Below, in pieces: positions 34,297-43,235 of a stretch of DNA of 64,000 bases. The translations under genes were made by a program, and so were the position numbers. Position 1 is the stretch's first letter, and each line of letters begins with the position of its first letter. The stretch is from RHLJ01 sp965247355 (lineage in GTDB: Bacteria > Bacteroidota > Rhodothermia > Balneolales > Balneolaceae): positions 558,001 through 622,000 of the forward strand of contig OZ252011.1 of assembly GCA_965247355.1 (NCBI GenBank). The letters run 5' to 3'. Under the pieces are notes generated by a model. The model saw nothing but the letters and a program-made list of their open reading frames with translations, did no database searches and was not told where the DNA came from.

Positions 34297-36636
34297 TTAC
34301 CAGCCAATTCTACCCCTGTTATTATCTCTTAATAACTCATTCTGAGTTTCTTCTGGGTCTTCCGGCATAACAAAGCCCGGAGGAGGGGTGAAGGCGTCAT
34401 AGCCCCAATATGCTTCCGGGTCAGCAGTAACATAATTGATGAACTGACCTACTATTGGTAAAGCTAATCGAGCTCCCTGACCAATATATGTATCTTCAGG
34501 AAAACGGATTTTTCGATCAGAACCACCAACCCAAGTTCCCATGACAATATGAGGAGTCATTGCCATAAACCAGTTATCAGCTGCATCCTGAGTGGTTCCC
34601 GTTTTACCTGCAATATCTTGTCGGACTCCATACACATTTCTTAATCGTACACCTGTCCCATGATAGCCATCTCCTCCACGAATAACCCCTCTCATCATAT
34701 CCGTCATTATATAAGCGGTTTCAGGGCTAATTACTTCCTGTTGATACTCAGGATAATACTCAACTAACACATTACCTTCTTTATCTTCAATCCGGGTAAT
34801 TGCAATAGGATCAATATGAACTCCGGCATTTGCAAAAGTGGTATAAGCACTTGTAATCTCGAGTAAGCTAACTTCAGGAGTACCTAATGCAATAGAAGGA
34901 TAAGCAGGAGTATTACTCATATCTATGCCCAGATTAGACGCCATTTGTTTAATCTTTCTGGCTGCGGGGTCAAGTTCCCATAGTTTATTGGTTCCTGGAT
35001 AGCCGGCAATTTCGGGAAGTAGCCGAACGGTAACATTGTTTAAACTTCGAGCCAATGCTTGTCGTAGTGGAACCATAATAGGACCACTGGGAACTGATTC
35101 ATCTTTCGGTGCCCAAACCTTTCCGTTTCTATCATAATACTTTGTAGGGTATTTCGAGAACTTATGATAAGGCTTAAATCCATTATCAATAGCTACTGAA
35201 TAAACGAAAGGCTTAAAAGTTGATCCCGCTTGTTTCCTGGACTGATACACGTGATCAAACTGAACAGTCCCATAATTCGATCCCCCGACCCACGCGAGTA
35301 CATTTCCATTTGAAGGATCTATGGCTACAAAACCTGATTCAAGCCTAGTTTTTGATTTCAGGACTGAATCGACAAAGAGAGAGTCCATCTTCAAACTATC
35401 TAAAACTACTTTTCGAATGGTTGTATTATAGTTCTGAAATCCATTTTTATACTCATCGGTTTCTTCCAAAAAACTATCTTTGAAAGAAGGGAACTCCTCC
35501 CAAAGTTTATCCATATAAATGCCACTTCCCGGAGTAGTCCATTCATTAACATAAATCTGCTGAAGAGAATCTAATTTAGTTTTAACAGCTCGCTCCGCAT
35601 GTTTCTGAAGGCGGGAATCAATAGTAGTATAAATTACCAGTCCATCTGTAAAGAGATCGTAGCCATTCTCTTCTGCCCAACCTGAAACTCTTTGACGTAC
35701 ATACTCCCCAAAATAGCGGCTTACACGTCCTGCTTTGGATGGAGGTTGGTAATCCAGTTGGATAGGTTCAGCTCGAAGATTTGCTGTCGTTTGAGCATCA
35801 ATAAATCCACGGCGATTCATTAGTAGTAGCACAATATCCCTGCGCTGCTTTGATCTTTCAGGCCTGATTCTTGGATTATAGGCATAGATAGCATTAAGGG
35901 AGCCGACCAGAGTTGCAGCTTCAGAAACATTTAACTCTGCAGCGGATTTATTAAAATGAGTTCTTGCTGCAGCTTCTATTCCAAATGCGCTGTTTGGATA
36001 TTCCACAGTATTCAAATACATCTCGATGATTTCCCGCTTAGTATAATTCCGCTCAATCTGAACGGCAGTAATCATTTCTTTAAATTTTCTTGAAATAGAG
36101 AATGCCAGTCCAATTTCTTTGTATAAGTTCCTCGCCAATTGTTGGCTTAAGGTCGATCCACCTTGAGGATTTCCTCTTAGGACGTGGTAAGGGATCGCAA
36201 GTGTTCGAACCATATCCATTCCCCAATGATCGAAGAACCGGTGGTCTTCAGTTGCAACCAGAGCGTCAACAGCATGTTGTGAAATTTGATCGTATCGTAC
36301 CCAGGTTCGGTTCTCGGTATAATATTTATCGAGAACAGCACCGTCTCTACTTCTTACTTCAGTTGCGATCGCGGTTTCAGGATTCTCAAGTTGTTCAATA
36401 GAGGGTAATCCCTGAAATAAGAAATAGGCATAGATCGAAATTCCAAGCATCATCAAAAATAGAAAGACACCAAATCCTGCTATAATTCTTTTTCCCAGGT
36501 TTCCATCCGGGTTCTTTTTCTTTGATGGTGGTTTCTCCTGATTTTCAGTGCCGTCCCTTTCTGCCAGAATTTTTTTCCTGTATTCCGGGTCGTTGAAATA
36601 TCTGTGATGATCAATAGGTTTTTTTGAGTCACTCAT
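34297..36636 (-). CDS. Bifunctional penicillin-binding protein 1A
   Basis: The protein has 779 residues. A cytoplasmic tail and one membrane helix (about 50-72) are followed by a GT51 glycosyltransferase domain with TEDHRFFDHWG and GGSTLSQQLARNL, then a transpeptidase domain with the active-site SxxK in AGSTFKPF, the SLN motif in RSLNNVT-like sequence and KTG in AGKTGTT. It polymerises and crosslinks peptidoglycan in the periplasm. It is the last gene of a three-gene operon (prenyl synthase, lpxH, this gene), with a 12-base gap from lpxH, so lipid carrier, lipid A and wall synthesis genes are together. Confidence 0.94.
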   Translation of the reverse strand: MSDSKKPIDHHRYFNDPEYRKKILAERDGTENQEKPPSKKKNPDGNLGKRIIAGFGVFLFLMMLGISIYAYFLFQGLPSIEQLENPETAIATEVRSRDGAVLDKYYTENRTWVRYDQISQHAVDALVATEDHRFFDHWGMDMVRTLAIPYHVLRGNPQGGSTLSQQLARNLYKEIGLAFSISRKFKEMITAVQIERNYTKREIIEMYLNTVEYPNSAFGIEAAARTHFNKSAAELNVSEAATLVGSLNAIYAYNPRIRPERSKQRRDIVLLLMNRRGFIDAQTTANLRAEPIQLDYQPPSKAGRVSRYFGEYVRQRVSGWAEENGYDLFTDGLVIYTTIDSRLQKHAERAVKTKLDSLQQIYVNEWTTPGSGIYMDKLWEEFPSFKDSFLEETDEYKNGFQNYNTTIRKVVLDSLKMDSLFVDSVLKSKTRLESGFVAIDPSNGNVLAWVGGSNYGTVQFDHVYQSRKQAGSTFKPFVYSVAIDNGFKPYHKFSKYPTKYYDRNGKVWAPKDESVPSGPIMVPLRQALARSLNNVTVRLLPEIAGYPGTNKLWELDPAARKIKQMASNLGIDMSNTPAYPSIALGTPEVSLLEITSAYTTFANAGVHIDPIAITRIEDKEGNVLVEYYPEYQQEVISPETAYIMTDMMRGVIRGGDGYHGTGVRLRNVYGVRQDIAGKTGTTQDAADNWFMAMTPHIVMGTWVGGSDRKIRFPEDTYIGQGARLALPIVGQFINYVTADPEAYWGYDAFTPPPGFVMPEDPEETQNELLRDNNRGRIGW

Positions 36637-36648
36637 GCTTAAGAATTA

Positions 36649-37413
36649 TTATTCATCATAAGGTACAAATTCTTTAGTATCTCCGCGCCATATAACGAGT
36701 TGGAACTCATTATTAATATATCTGACGACTGTTTTATCTTTAAAAAATGTACCAAGGTTTATATACCTGCCTCCAGAAAAAGTTTCCATGCGGGGTAAAT
36801 GATCGTGTCCACATAATACTATGTCCACTTTATCAGAGGTTAAAATACTCTCAGCATGATTATTCAATGGAACCGGATTACTGTGATTTCTTTTTCGGGT
36901 AATATTCGAGAAGGTTTTCATTAGGCCGACTCCGAGCTGAGGAGGGAATATTCTTTGATAGTATTTAATGAAGGAAGTATTTCTTAAAAATTTATGAAAT
37001 GCAGGGCGTAAAATATCATTTCGCTGTCCTACCTGACCATCACCATGCATGATTAGAGCTTGGAATTTACCAACTGGTACAATTCTATATTTCGGTTCTA
37101 CATCAAATCCCCGATTAGTAAAATGACCGAAGGTCCAGTTATCGTGGTTACCAGTTACGTAAATAGCCGGTTGAACGGACGTATTATACCCTTCAAATTT
37201 GTCAAGTACTGATTTCCCTAAATCGGGGACAAATCCGGAATCAGGATATTCCATCCAGTAATCAAATAAATCACCAAGTATATATACTCTCGCTTTCCTT
37301 TCAATGGCATAATCAATAAGTGCGATTAAACTTTCTTCAACCTCAATCTCTTTCTTTGAAGAAAAAGCACCCAGATGAACATCGGAAATGAACAGGTGTT
37401 CTTGTTCAGTCAT
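36649..37413 (-). CDS. lpxH: UDP-2,3-diacylglucosamine diphosphatase, LpxH-like
   Basis: The ATG at 37413 gives 254 residues; a TTG lies directly before it. This is a metallophosphoesterase with FISDVHLG (about 9-16), LGDLFDYWME, TGNHDNW, MHGDGQVGQ and CGHDHLPR, all the two-metal ligand blocks. The DYWME and GHDH variants fit the LpxH group that removes UMP in lipid A synthesis. The start overlaps the end of the prenyl synthase gene closely (4 bases apart), consistent with coupling. Some doubt remains between LpxH and related phosphoesterases. Confidence 0.82.
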   Translation of the reverse strand: MTEQEHLFISDVHLGAFSSKKEIEVEESLIALIDYAIERKARVYILGDLFDYWMEYPDSGFVPDLGKSVLDKFEGYNTSVQPAIYVTGNHDNWTFGHFTNRGFDVEPKYRIVPVGKFQALIMHGDGQVGQRNDILRPAFHKFLRNTSFIKYYQRIFPPQLGVGLMKTFSNITRKRNHSNPVPLNNHAESILTSDKVDIVLCGHDHLPRMETFSGGRYINLGTFFKDKTVVRYINNEFQLVIWRGDTKEFVPYDE

Positions 37414-37416
37414 CAA

Positions 37417-38436
37417 TCACTTCTTTCTGGTGATGATGAAATGAATTAAATCCACAAAATCCTGGATATGTGAGGAATAAGGTATTTTTTCCAAGCCAGA
37501 AATTGCTTCATTAGCATAATCGTACATCACATTTCGGGCGTAATCCATCCCTCCTTTTTCGTGAACAAAACTTACAATCTCCTCAATATTTTTGTTCGAC
37601 TTTTTCCTCTTTTTCATTAACGATCGGATATGAGAGGCTTCTTTTTTAGAAGCATGTTGCATGGCTTTAATTAGAGGAAGGGTAACTTTTCGTTCCTGTA
37701 TATCATTACGGGTTGGCTTACCGATATCATACATTCCGTAATCGAATAAGTCGTCTCTTATTTGAAATGCTATACCGATGCACATTCCAATATCGCGAAG
37801 TAATTTGTGCATATTTTCATCATCAGTAGCAGAAACAGCACCACATTCACAACAAGTAGAAATCAAGCTAGCTGTCTTTTCGGAGATAATTTGGAAATAG
37901 CGTTTCTCCGTCATGTTAAACAAGCCTGCAGTCTTAAGTTGCCGGAGTTCTCCTTCACTCATTTTCTGAACTGCCCGCGACTGAACTTTTAGCAAATGAT
38001 GCTCCTCATTTTCGAGAGCAATCAGCAATCCTTTTGAGAGCAGATAATCACCAAGTAATACTCCTGCTTTATTCTTCCAGATTTTATTAATGCTAACGAA
38101 ACCTCGCCGTGAATTAGCATCGTCTACAACATCATCATGAATAAGCGTAGCAGTATGCAGAAGCTCAATCATGGTAGCTGCAATATGGCTTCTTTCAGTA
38201 ATTCCTCCGAACAATTTTGCGCTCATAAAAACCAAAGTAGGTCGCAATTCTTTGCCTTTTTGCTTCAATAAGTAAGAAATGATCTGGTCTAAAAGAAAAA
38301 CATCAGATTTGATTGTTTCCTTAAAAAAGCCTCTAAACTCCTTTAAATCAGAGGATACAGGCGCAGTAATCTCTTTCAAAGTTTTTCGGGTAACCGACTT
38401 TGTATTAATTCTTTGTAGTTCTGCGCTATCAATCAT
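37417..38436 (-). CDS. Long-chain polyprenyl diphosphate synthase
   Basis: The ATG at 38436 gives 339 residues. The first aspartate-rich motif is LIHDDVVDDAN with GKELRPTLVFMSAKL upstream, and the second is FQIRDDLFDY. This is a trans-type prenyl elongase of the IspB/heptaprenyl-octaprenyl group, which makes the side chain of menaquinone. The small residues before the first motif fit a long product, but chain length is inference. It heads the operon with lpxH and the penicillin-binding protein and is divergent from pfkA across about 104 bases. Confidence 0.88.
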   Translation of the reverse strand: MIDSAELQRINTKSVTRKTLKEITAPVSSDLKEFRGFFKETIKSDVFLLDQIISYLLKQKGKELRPTLVFMSAKLFGGITERSHIAATMIELLHTATLIHDDVVDDANSRRGFVSINKIWKNKAGVLLGDYLLSKGLLIALENEEHHLLKVQSRAVQKMSEGELRQLKTAGLFNMTEKRYFQIISEKTASLISTCCECGAVSATDDENMHKLLRDIGMCIGIAFQIRDDLFDYGMYDIGKPTRNDIQERKVTLPLIKAMQHASKKEASHIRSLMKKRKKSNKNIEEIVSFVHEKGGMDYARNVMYDYANEAISGLEKIPYSSHIQDFVDLIHFIITRKK

Positions 38437-38540
38437 CAAAAGTGTTCAAATTTTCTTAAACTTGGCTGCCCTCTAAATTAGTTAATATCCATAACAAATA
38501 TTTAAGGGTATTTCTCACTCAACTCACAGCATTAACGAAT

Positions 38541-39530
38541 ATGATTGAACCAGTGTCTGAAATTAAGACGATTGCAGTATTAACAAGTGGAGGTGATTCT
38601 CCAGGAATGAATGCAGCTGTGCGAGCAGTAGTTAGGGCTGCGTGGGCGTACAATGTAGAAGTGTTTGCCGTTTATCATGGATATCAGGGATTGATTGAAG
38701 GAGAGTTTGAAAAAGTGAATTCAAACTTTGTTTCTAATATTATTCAAAGAGGCGGTACCATTTTGAAATCTGCCCGTTCCCATGAATTCCGAACTGAAGA
38801 AGGGCGTGCAAAAGCAGCTAAGCAACTTAAAGAAAGAAATATAGACGCTCTTGTAGTGATTGGAGGCGACGGTACTTTTACCGGTGCTAATATTCTAAGT
38901 AACGAGCATGGTATTAATGTTGTAGGCATTCCCGGTACAATCGATAACGATATAATTGGAACTGATGAAACCATTGGGTACGATACGGCTCTAAATACTG
39001 CACTTGAAGCTATTGACAAAATCCGCGATACCGCCGATGCACACGAACGAATGTTTCTGGTAGAAGTGATGGGTAGAGATACGGGCTTTATTGCTTTAGA
39101 GACAGCGATTGCTTGTGGCGCTGAGCTTGCCCTTTTGCCTGAAGAGCTTACAGATATAAATGAGATTAAGTCTCAGCTTAAAAATATGCTCAAGGAACAG
39201 AAGCGCAGTAGTTTGGTAGTTGTGGCAGAAGGTGATGAAACAGGTGGAGCTCTCAAACTTGCAGAGAAAATCAAAGACGATTTTAAACAGTATGATTTGA
39301 AGGTTTGTATTTTGGGACATATTCAGCGAGGCGGAACACCTTCAGCACACGACAGGGTTCTTGCAAGTAGACTTGGTGCTTCTGCTGTAAAAGTATTACT
39401 GGAAGGGCATAGCGAAGTGATGGTTGGAATTGTAAATAACGCCCTCAAAATTACTCCTATGAGAGTGGCGGTATCAAAGAAAAAATCTCTTGATTACGCC
39501 CTTATTGAATTAGCAAAATTACTACGATAA
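38541..39530 (+). CDS. pfkA: ATP-dependent 6-phosphofructokinase
   Basis: The protein has 329 residues, standard for bacterial PfkA. VLTSGGDSPGMNAA is the ATP-binding start, GGDGTFTGA binds phosphates, and PGTIDNDIIGTDETIGYDT holds the catalytic aspartate. LGHIQRGGTPSAHDR is the C-terminal substrate motif. A glycine after the GGDG motif (GGDGT with following TGA rather than pyrophosphate-type Asp) fits ATP rather than pyrophosphate as donor. It makes fructose 1,6-bisphosphate in glycolysis. The next gene, 7 bases on, is glucose-6-phosphate isomerase, so two successive glycolytic steps share an operon. Confidence 0.95.
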   Translation: MIEPVSEIKTIAVLTSGGDSPGMNAAVRAVVRAAWAYNVEVFAVYHGYQGLIEGEFEKVNSNFVSNIIQRGGTILKSARSHEFRTEEGRAKAAKQLKERNIDALVVIGGDGTFTGANILSNEHGINVVGIPGTIDNDIIGTDETIGYDTALNTALEAIDKIRDTADAHERMFLVEVMGRDTGFIALETAIACGAELALLPEELTDINEIKSQLKNMLKEQKRSSLVVVAEGDETGGALKLAEKIKDDFKQYDLKVCILGHIQRGGTPSAHDRVLASRLGASAVKVLLEGHSEVMVGIVNNALKITPMRVAVSKKKSLDYALIELAKLLR

Positions 39531-39537
39531 AAGAACT

Positions 39538-40830
39538 ATGATAAAAAGTGATATAAGAATTGCGCGCTCATTTTTGAATGATGAAACCTATATTAAGTCA
39601 AGGACTAAAGCCGATCACGGCCTTACTCAGTTAAAAACCAAGACTGGTCCTGGTTCAGAATGGCTGGGTTGGAGAGATATTCTTGCTAAACCAAATGATG
39701 CCGAGCTTGAGGAAATAGCACAACTGGCAGAGCAAATTCGTAGTAACGCAGACATTTTTATAATCTGTGGAATTGGTGGGTCCTATTTGGGGGCAAAAGC
39801 TGTTATTGATGCGTTAACCTCTCACTTTGATTCAAAAGGTCCGGAAATTTTATATGCCGGACACCATATGGGCGGGAAATATCTCGAAGAACTGCTTGAA
39901 TATCTTAAAGCACCTAAAGCTGATGGGTCAAATAAGAGTGTTTACATAAATGTGATTTCGAAATCCGGTTCTACCTTAGAAACGGCACTTTCATTTCGGG
40001 CAATTCGGGAAGTGATGGAAGAAATGTACTCAGGTGATGTAGTAAAGCGAATCATTTGTACCACCAGTAAAGAAGGTGGAATTCTTAATCCCCAAATCGA
40101 AGTAAAGAAATATAAGAAATTTATTATCCCTGACGATGTAGGTGGGCGTTTTTCGGTATTAACTCCAGTTGGTCTTCTGCCAATAGCGGTTGCAGGAATC
40201 GATATCAAAACTCTTTTTTATGGAGCCGTTTCTGCTTTTAACAGATTCGAAGAAGATGCGGAAGATATTTTGGAATATGCTGCATTAAGAAACGCACTTC
40301 ACGAGGAAGGATATACAATCGATGTGTTTTCCTGTTTTGAACCCGAACTTAAATCACTCGGAGGTTGGATCCAGCAATTATTAGGTGAAAGTGAGGGTAA
40401 AGAGGGGAAGGGTATCTTTCCTGCTGTAGCAGCATATTCAACCGATTTACATAGTTTGGGACAGTTTATTCAACAAGGTCAACGAAGTGTAATTGAAACC
40501 TTTATTATTGTTGAAAAACCATTTTCAAAACTGACAGTCTCAGAAATTGAAGGAAACGACGATAAGTTAAACTATCTCGCCGGGAAATCTTTCCATGAAA
40601 TAAACAAAAGCGCCAGACTTGGAACGACTGAAGCTCATCAGGAAGGTGATGTGCCAATCGTAAATATTACGATTGATGCTCTGAACGAAGAAAATATTGG
40701 GGAATTAATTTACTTCTTTGAATTATTGACCGGAGTTTTTGTATATAGTCTCGGAGTTAATCCATTTAATCAGCCAGGGGTTGAAGACTATAAAAAAGCG
40801 ATGTATCGTCTGTTAGGAAAAGAAGGGTAG
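39538..40830 (+). CDS. pgi: Glucose-6-phosphate isomerase
   Basis: The protein has 430 residues, the short bacterial form (about 430-450) rather than the 550-residue E. coli type. GIGGSYLGAKA and VISKSGSTLETA bind the sugar phosphate, GGRFSVLTPVGLLPIA is the PGI signature, and ESEGKEGKG with the following region carries catalytic residues. It interconverts glucose 6-phosphate and fructose 6-phosphate, the substrate of the enzyme encoded just upstream. The start is ATG. Confidence 0.95.
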   Translation: MIKSDIRIARSFLNDETYIKSRTKADHGLTQLKTKTGPGSEWLGWRDILAKPNDAELEEIAQLAEQIRSNADIFIICGIGGSYLGAKAVIDALTSHFDSKGPEILYAGHHMGGKYLEELLEYLKAPKADGSNKSVYINVISKSGSTLETALSFRAIREVMEEMYSGDVVKRIICTTSKEGGILNPQIEVKKYKKFIIPDDVGGRFSVLTPVGLLPIAVAGIDIKTLFYGAVSAFNRFEEDAEDILEYAALRNALHEEGYTIDVFSCFEPELKSLGGWIQQLLGESEGKEGKGIFPAVAAYSTDLHSLGQFIQQGQRSVIETFIIVEKPFSKLTVSEIEGNDDKLNYLAGKSFHEINKSARLGTTEAHQEGDVPIVNITIDALNEENIGELIYFFELLTGVFVYSLGVNPFNQPGVEDYKKAMYRLLGKEG

Positions 40831-40838
40831 TCTATATT

Positions 40839-41474
40839 TTGAGCAAGCAAAGTAAATCTAAGTATATCGCGGTAGCTGGTAATATCGGGGCAGGTAAATC
40901 TTCGCTGACCGGACTATTATCAAAGCATTTCAATTGGGAAGCATTTTATGAATCGGTGGATGATAATCCATACCTTGCCGACTTCTATGAAGATATGCTC
41001 CGTTGGAGTTTCAATCTCCAGATCTATTTTCTTTCAAGCAGGTTCCGGCACCAGAAAGAAATGTTAAAGCAGGAAATCAGTCTTATTCAGGACCGCACCA
41101 TTTATGAAGATGTGGAGATCTTCGCAAAGAATCTCCATGAAATGAATTTAATGAGTGACCGGGATTTCGCAAATTATGAAGCACTGTTTCATGAAATGAG
41201 TCATTATCTTCGCCCACCGGACTTACTAATCTATTTACGCGCACAAGTACCGACATTGGTAAAGCAAATACAGCAGCGGGGAAGAGATTATGAGAACACA
41301 ATCCGCATTGATTATCTGGAGCGTTTGAACCGACTTTATGAAGATTGGATCGACCGTTATCCCCACGAAAAGCTCATTATTGATACCGATGACCTTGATT
41401 TTGTAAATGATCCGGAAGATTTAGGAAAGGTTATTGGATTAATTGAACAGCGTCTCTACGGTTTGTTTAATTGA
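40839..41474 (+). CDS. Deoxynucleoside kinase
   Basis: The protein has 211 residues. The P-loop GNIGAGKSS is at about 14-22, the substrate residues are in FYESVDDNPYLADFYED, the DR-type motif is in IQDRTIYED, and a lid arginine cluster is near QQRGRDYENTI. It belongs to the dCK/dGK family that phosphorylates deoxynucleosides for salvage; whether it prefers dA/dG or dC cannot be told. There is no ATG before the P-loop, so the TTG at 40839 is the start, 8 bases after pgi. Confidence 0.9.
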   Translation: MSKQSKSKYIAVAGNIGAGKSSLTGLLSKHFNWEAFYESVDDNPYLADFYEDMLRWSFNLQIYFLSSRFRHQKEMLKQEISLIQDRTIYEDVEIFAKNLHEMNLMSDRDFANYEALFHEMSHYLRPPDLLIYLRAQVPTLVKQIQQRGRDYENTIRIDYLERLNRLYEDWIDRYPHEKLIIDTDDLDFVNDPEDLGKVIGLIEQRLYGLFN

Positions 41475-41505
41475 TTGTACTACAAGCGTATTATCCTTAT
41501 CTTTG
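41475..41505 (+). promoter_or_regulatory. Bacteroidota-type promoter of the rpmF-fatty acid cluster
   Basis: TTG (41475-41477), 20 bases, TATCTTTG (41498-41505). Spacer length and -7 octamer are identical to those before atpD. The -33 element overlaps the end of the kinase gene, and the first gene starts 22 bases after the octamer. Confidence 0.75.
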
Positions 41506-41527
41506 TCGGCTGTAGCGGAGACATACT

Positions 41528-42034
41528 ATGTTTAAGTTTAAGATCTTTGAAATTCCTGAAGGGAAAAGTGAGAGAACACTTCAGCTAAGTGCTGAGGATC
41601 TCGATTTAGGAGATGTTTCGTTGAAAAACGGAACAATCGACATCGAGTTCAATCGTTCACTTCACTTCATTCTTGCCAAGCTCAAGTTTGACGTAACCGT
41701 TGAACTTGTGTGCGACCGGTCTCTTGATAATTTTGATTATGAAGTAAATCAGAATTATGAAATTCTCTTCAAAGAAGAAGAGATAGAAGAATCGGCCGAT
41801 AAAAATGGCTCTATCAGGAATATTGATTATGCATCTAAACAAATAGATATAGAGCAAGATGTATTGGATACAATACTTGTGAGTTTACCGGTAAAGAAAT
41901 TACATCCCCGTTTTTTGGACGAAGATGGTAACCCGACTGAGTTTCTCAATGAACAATTTGGAGAAGCTGATGATGAAGATGAGGGTGAAACTATTGATCC
42001 GAGATGGGAAGCATTGAAAGATTTAAAGAAATAA
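41528..42034 (+). CDS. DUF177/YceD family protein
   Basis: The protein has 168 residues. DUF177 (YceD) proteins lie before rpmF in most bacteria and are tied to 23S rRNA processing or ribosome assembly. The family's VELVCDRSLDNFDYEV segment (about 60-75) is present, with one cysteine where many members have two. IDIEQDVLDTILVSLPVKKLHP is the usual second block, and an acidic C-terminal tail (EADDEDEGE) follows. The rpmF start is 16 bases on, confirming the assignment. Confidence 0.85.
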   Translation: MFKFKIFEIPEGKSERTLQLSAEDLDLGDVSLKNGTIDIEFNRSLHFILAKLKFDVTVELVCDRSLDNFDYEVNQNYEILFKEEEIEESADKNGSIRNIDYASKQIDIEQDVLDTILVSLPVKKLHPRFLDEDGNPTEFLNEQFGEADDEDEGETIDPRWEALKDLKK

Positions 42035-42049
42035 TACACAGGATTACTA

Positions 42050-42229
42050 ATGGCACATCCAAAACGAAAAACTTCAAAAGCCAGAAGAGATAAAAGAAGA
42101 TCACATCATGCAATTGCAGATGTTACTCTTGCAAAATGCTCTAACTGCGGATCGCTTCATAAATATCACCACGCTTGCCCGGAATGCGGGTACTACAGAG
42201 GAAGACAGGTAGTTAACGTAGCTAACTAA
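42050..42229 (+). CDS. rpmF: 50S ribosomal protein L32
   Basis: The 59-residue product begins MAHPKRKTSKARRDKRRSHH and has a zinc ribbon with Cys30, Cys33, Cys43 and Cys46 (CSNCG, CPECG). All four cysteines are present, so it is the zinc-binding form. It lies between the DUF177 gene and plsX, as in many bacteria. The gene was found by reading the gap between its neighbours. Confidence 0.97.
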   Translation: MAHPKRKTSKARRDKRRSHHAIADVTLAKCSNCGSLHKYHHACPECGYYRGRQVVNVAN

Positions 42230-42238
42230 CCTGACTTT

Positions 42239-43222
42239 ATGATTGTTGCAGTAGATGCGGCCGGTGGCGATTACTATCCAAGAAATCCTATTGAGGGGGC
42301 TATATTAGCTCTCGAAGAGGACGCATCACTTCAGATTATTCTAGTGGGACCTCAAGAACTTCTGGAGAAAGAACTGGTAAATCATAACTACGATAAGAGT
42401 AGGATGCAGATAGTTCATGCTCCTGAAATTATCGAAATGGATGATTCTCCCTCATCTGCTGTAAAAAATAAGCGAAATTCATCGATAGCTATTGGTATAA
42501 ACCTGCACAAAGAAGGAAAGTGTGATGCTTTTGTTAGTGCAGGGAATACCGGCGCTTTACTCGCTGCTTCGACGTTTATCCTAGGTAAATTAAAAGGTGT
42601 ATCACGCCCTACCATAGCATCTTACTATCCAACACTTAAAGGATTCAGACTATTGGTTGATGCCGGCGCAAATCTTGAGCTTAAACCTGAACATGCACTT
42701 CAATTTGCTAAAATGGGTCAGGTTTTTTGTGAGCAGGTAATGGGTATTGAGAATCCAAAGGTTGGTATGCTTAATGTTGGTGAAGAGGATGAAAAAGGTA
42801 CCGATGAAATGAAAGAAATTCATAAGCAACTCACTCAATTGGAAGGATTTATCGGTAATGTTGAGGGTCGTGATATTTTTCCTGCCAAAGCTGATGTGTT
42901 TGTAACGGATGGAGTGGTTGGAAATATCTTACTCAAATTCGGCGAATCCATACCCGCAGCATTGAAGCAAATGGTGAAAGCTTCGGCCAATAAAGGTATT
43001 CTTTCTAAATTATATCTTTTGGCAGCACAAAAAGTGTTGAGAACTTCCCTAAGTCCATTCAATTATGAAAATGTTGGAGGAATTCCTTTCCTTGGGGTAA
43101 ATGGAGTAAGTATAGTTGGACATGGTGGAAGCAGCCCACTGGCAATCAAAAATATGATTAAAAGTGCTATTAATTGTGTACAGAATGATGTTAATGGCAA
43201 AATTGTCGCATCTCTAAATTGA
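42239..43222 (+). CDS. plsX: Phosphate acyltransferase PlsX
   Basis: The protein has 327 residues. It starts with IVAVDAAGGDYYPRNP and has SAGNTGALLA, the typical glycine-rich loop, then NVGEEDEKGTD and VTDGVVGNILLK, the usual PlsX blocks. It makes acyl-phosphate from acyl-ACP for phospholipid synthesis. The gene starts 9 bases after rpmF and lies before fabH, in the conserved order. Confidence 0.95.
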   Translation: MIVAVDAAGGDYYPRNPIEGAILALEEDASLQIILVGPQELLEKELVNHNYDKSRMQIVHAPEIIEMDDSPSSAVKNKRNSSIAIGINLHKEGKCDAFVSAGNTGALLAASTFILGKLKGVSRPTIASYYPTLKGFRLLVDAGANLELKPEHALQFAKMGQVFCEQVMGIENPKVGMLNVGEEDEKGTDEMKEIHKQLTQLEGFIGNVEGRDIFPAKADVFVTDGVVGNILLKFGESIPAALKQMVKASANKGILSKLYLLAAQKVLRTSLSPFNYENVGGIPFLGVNGVSIVGHGGSSPLAIKNMIKSAINCVQNDVNGKIVASLN

Positions 43223-43235
43223 TTTAAATTCCCAT

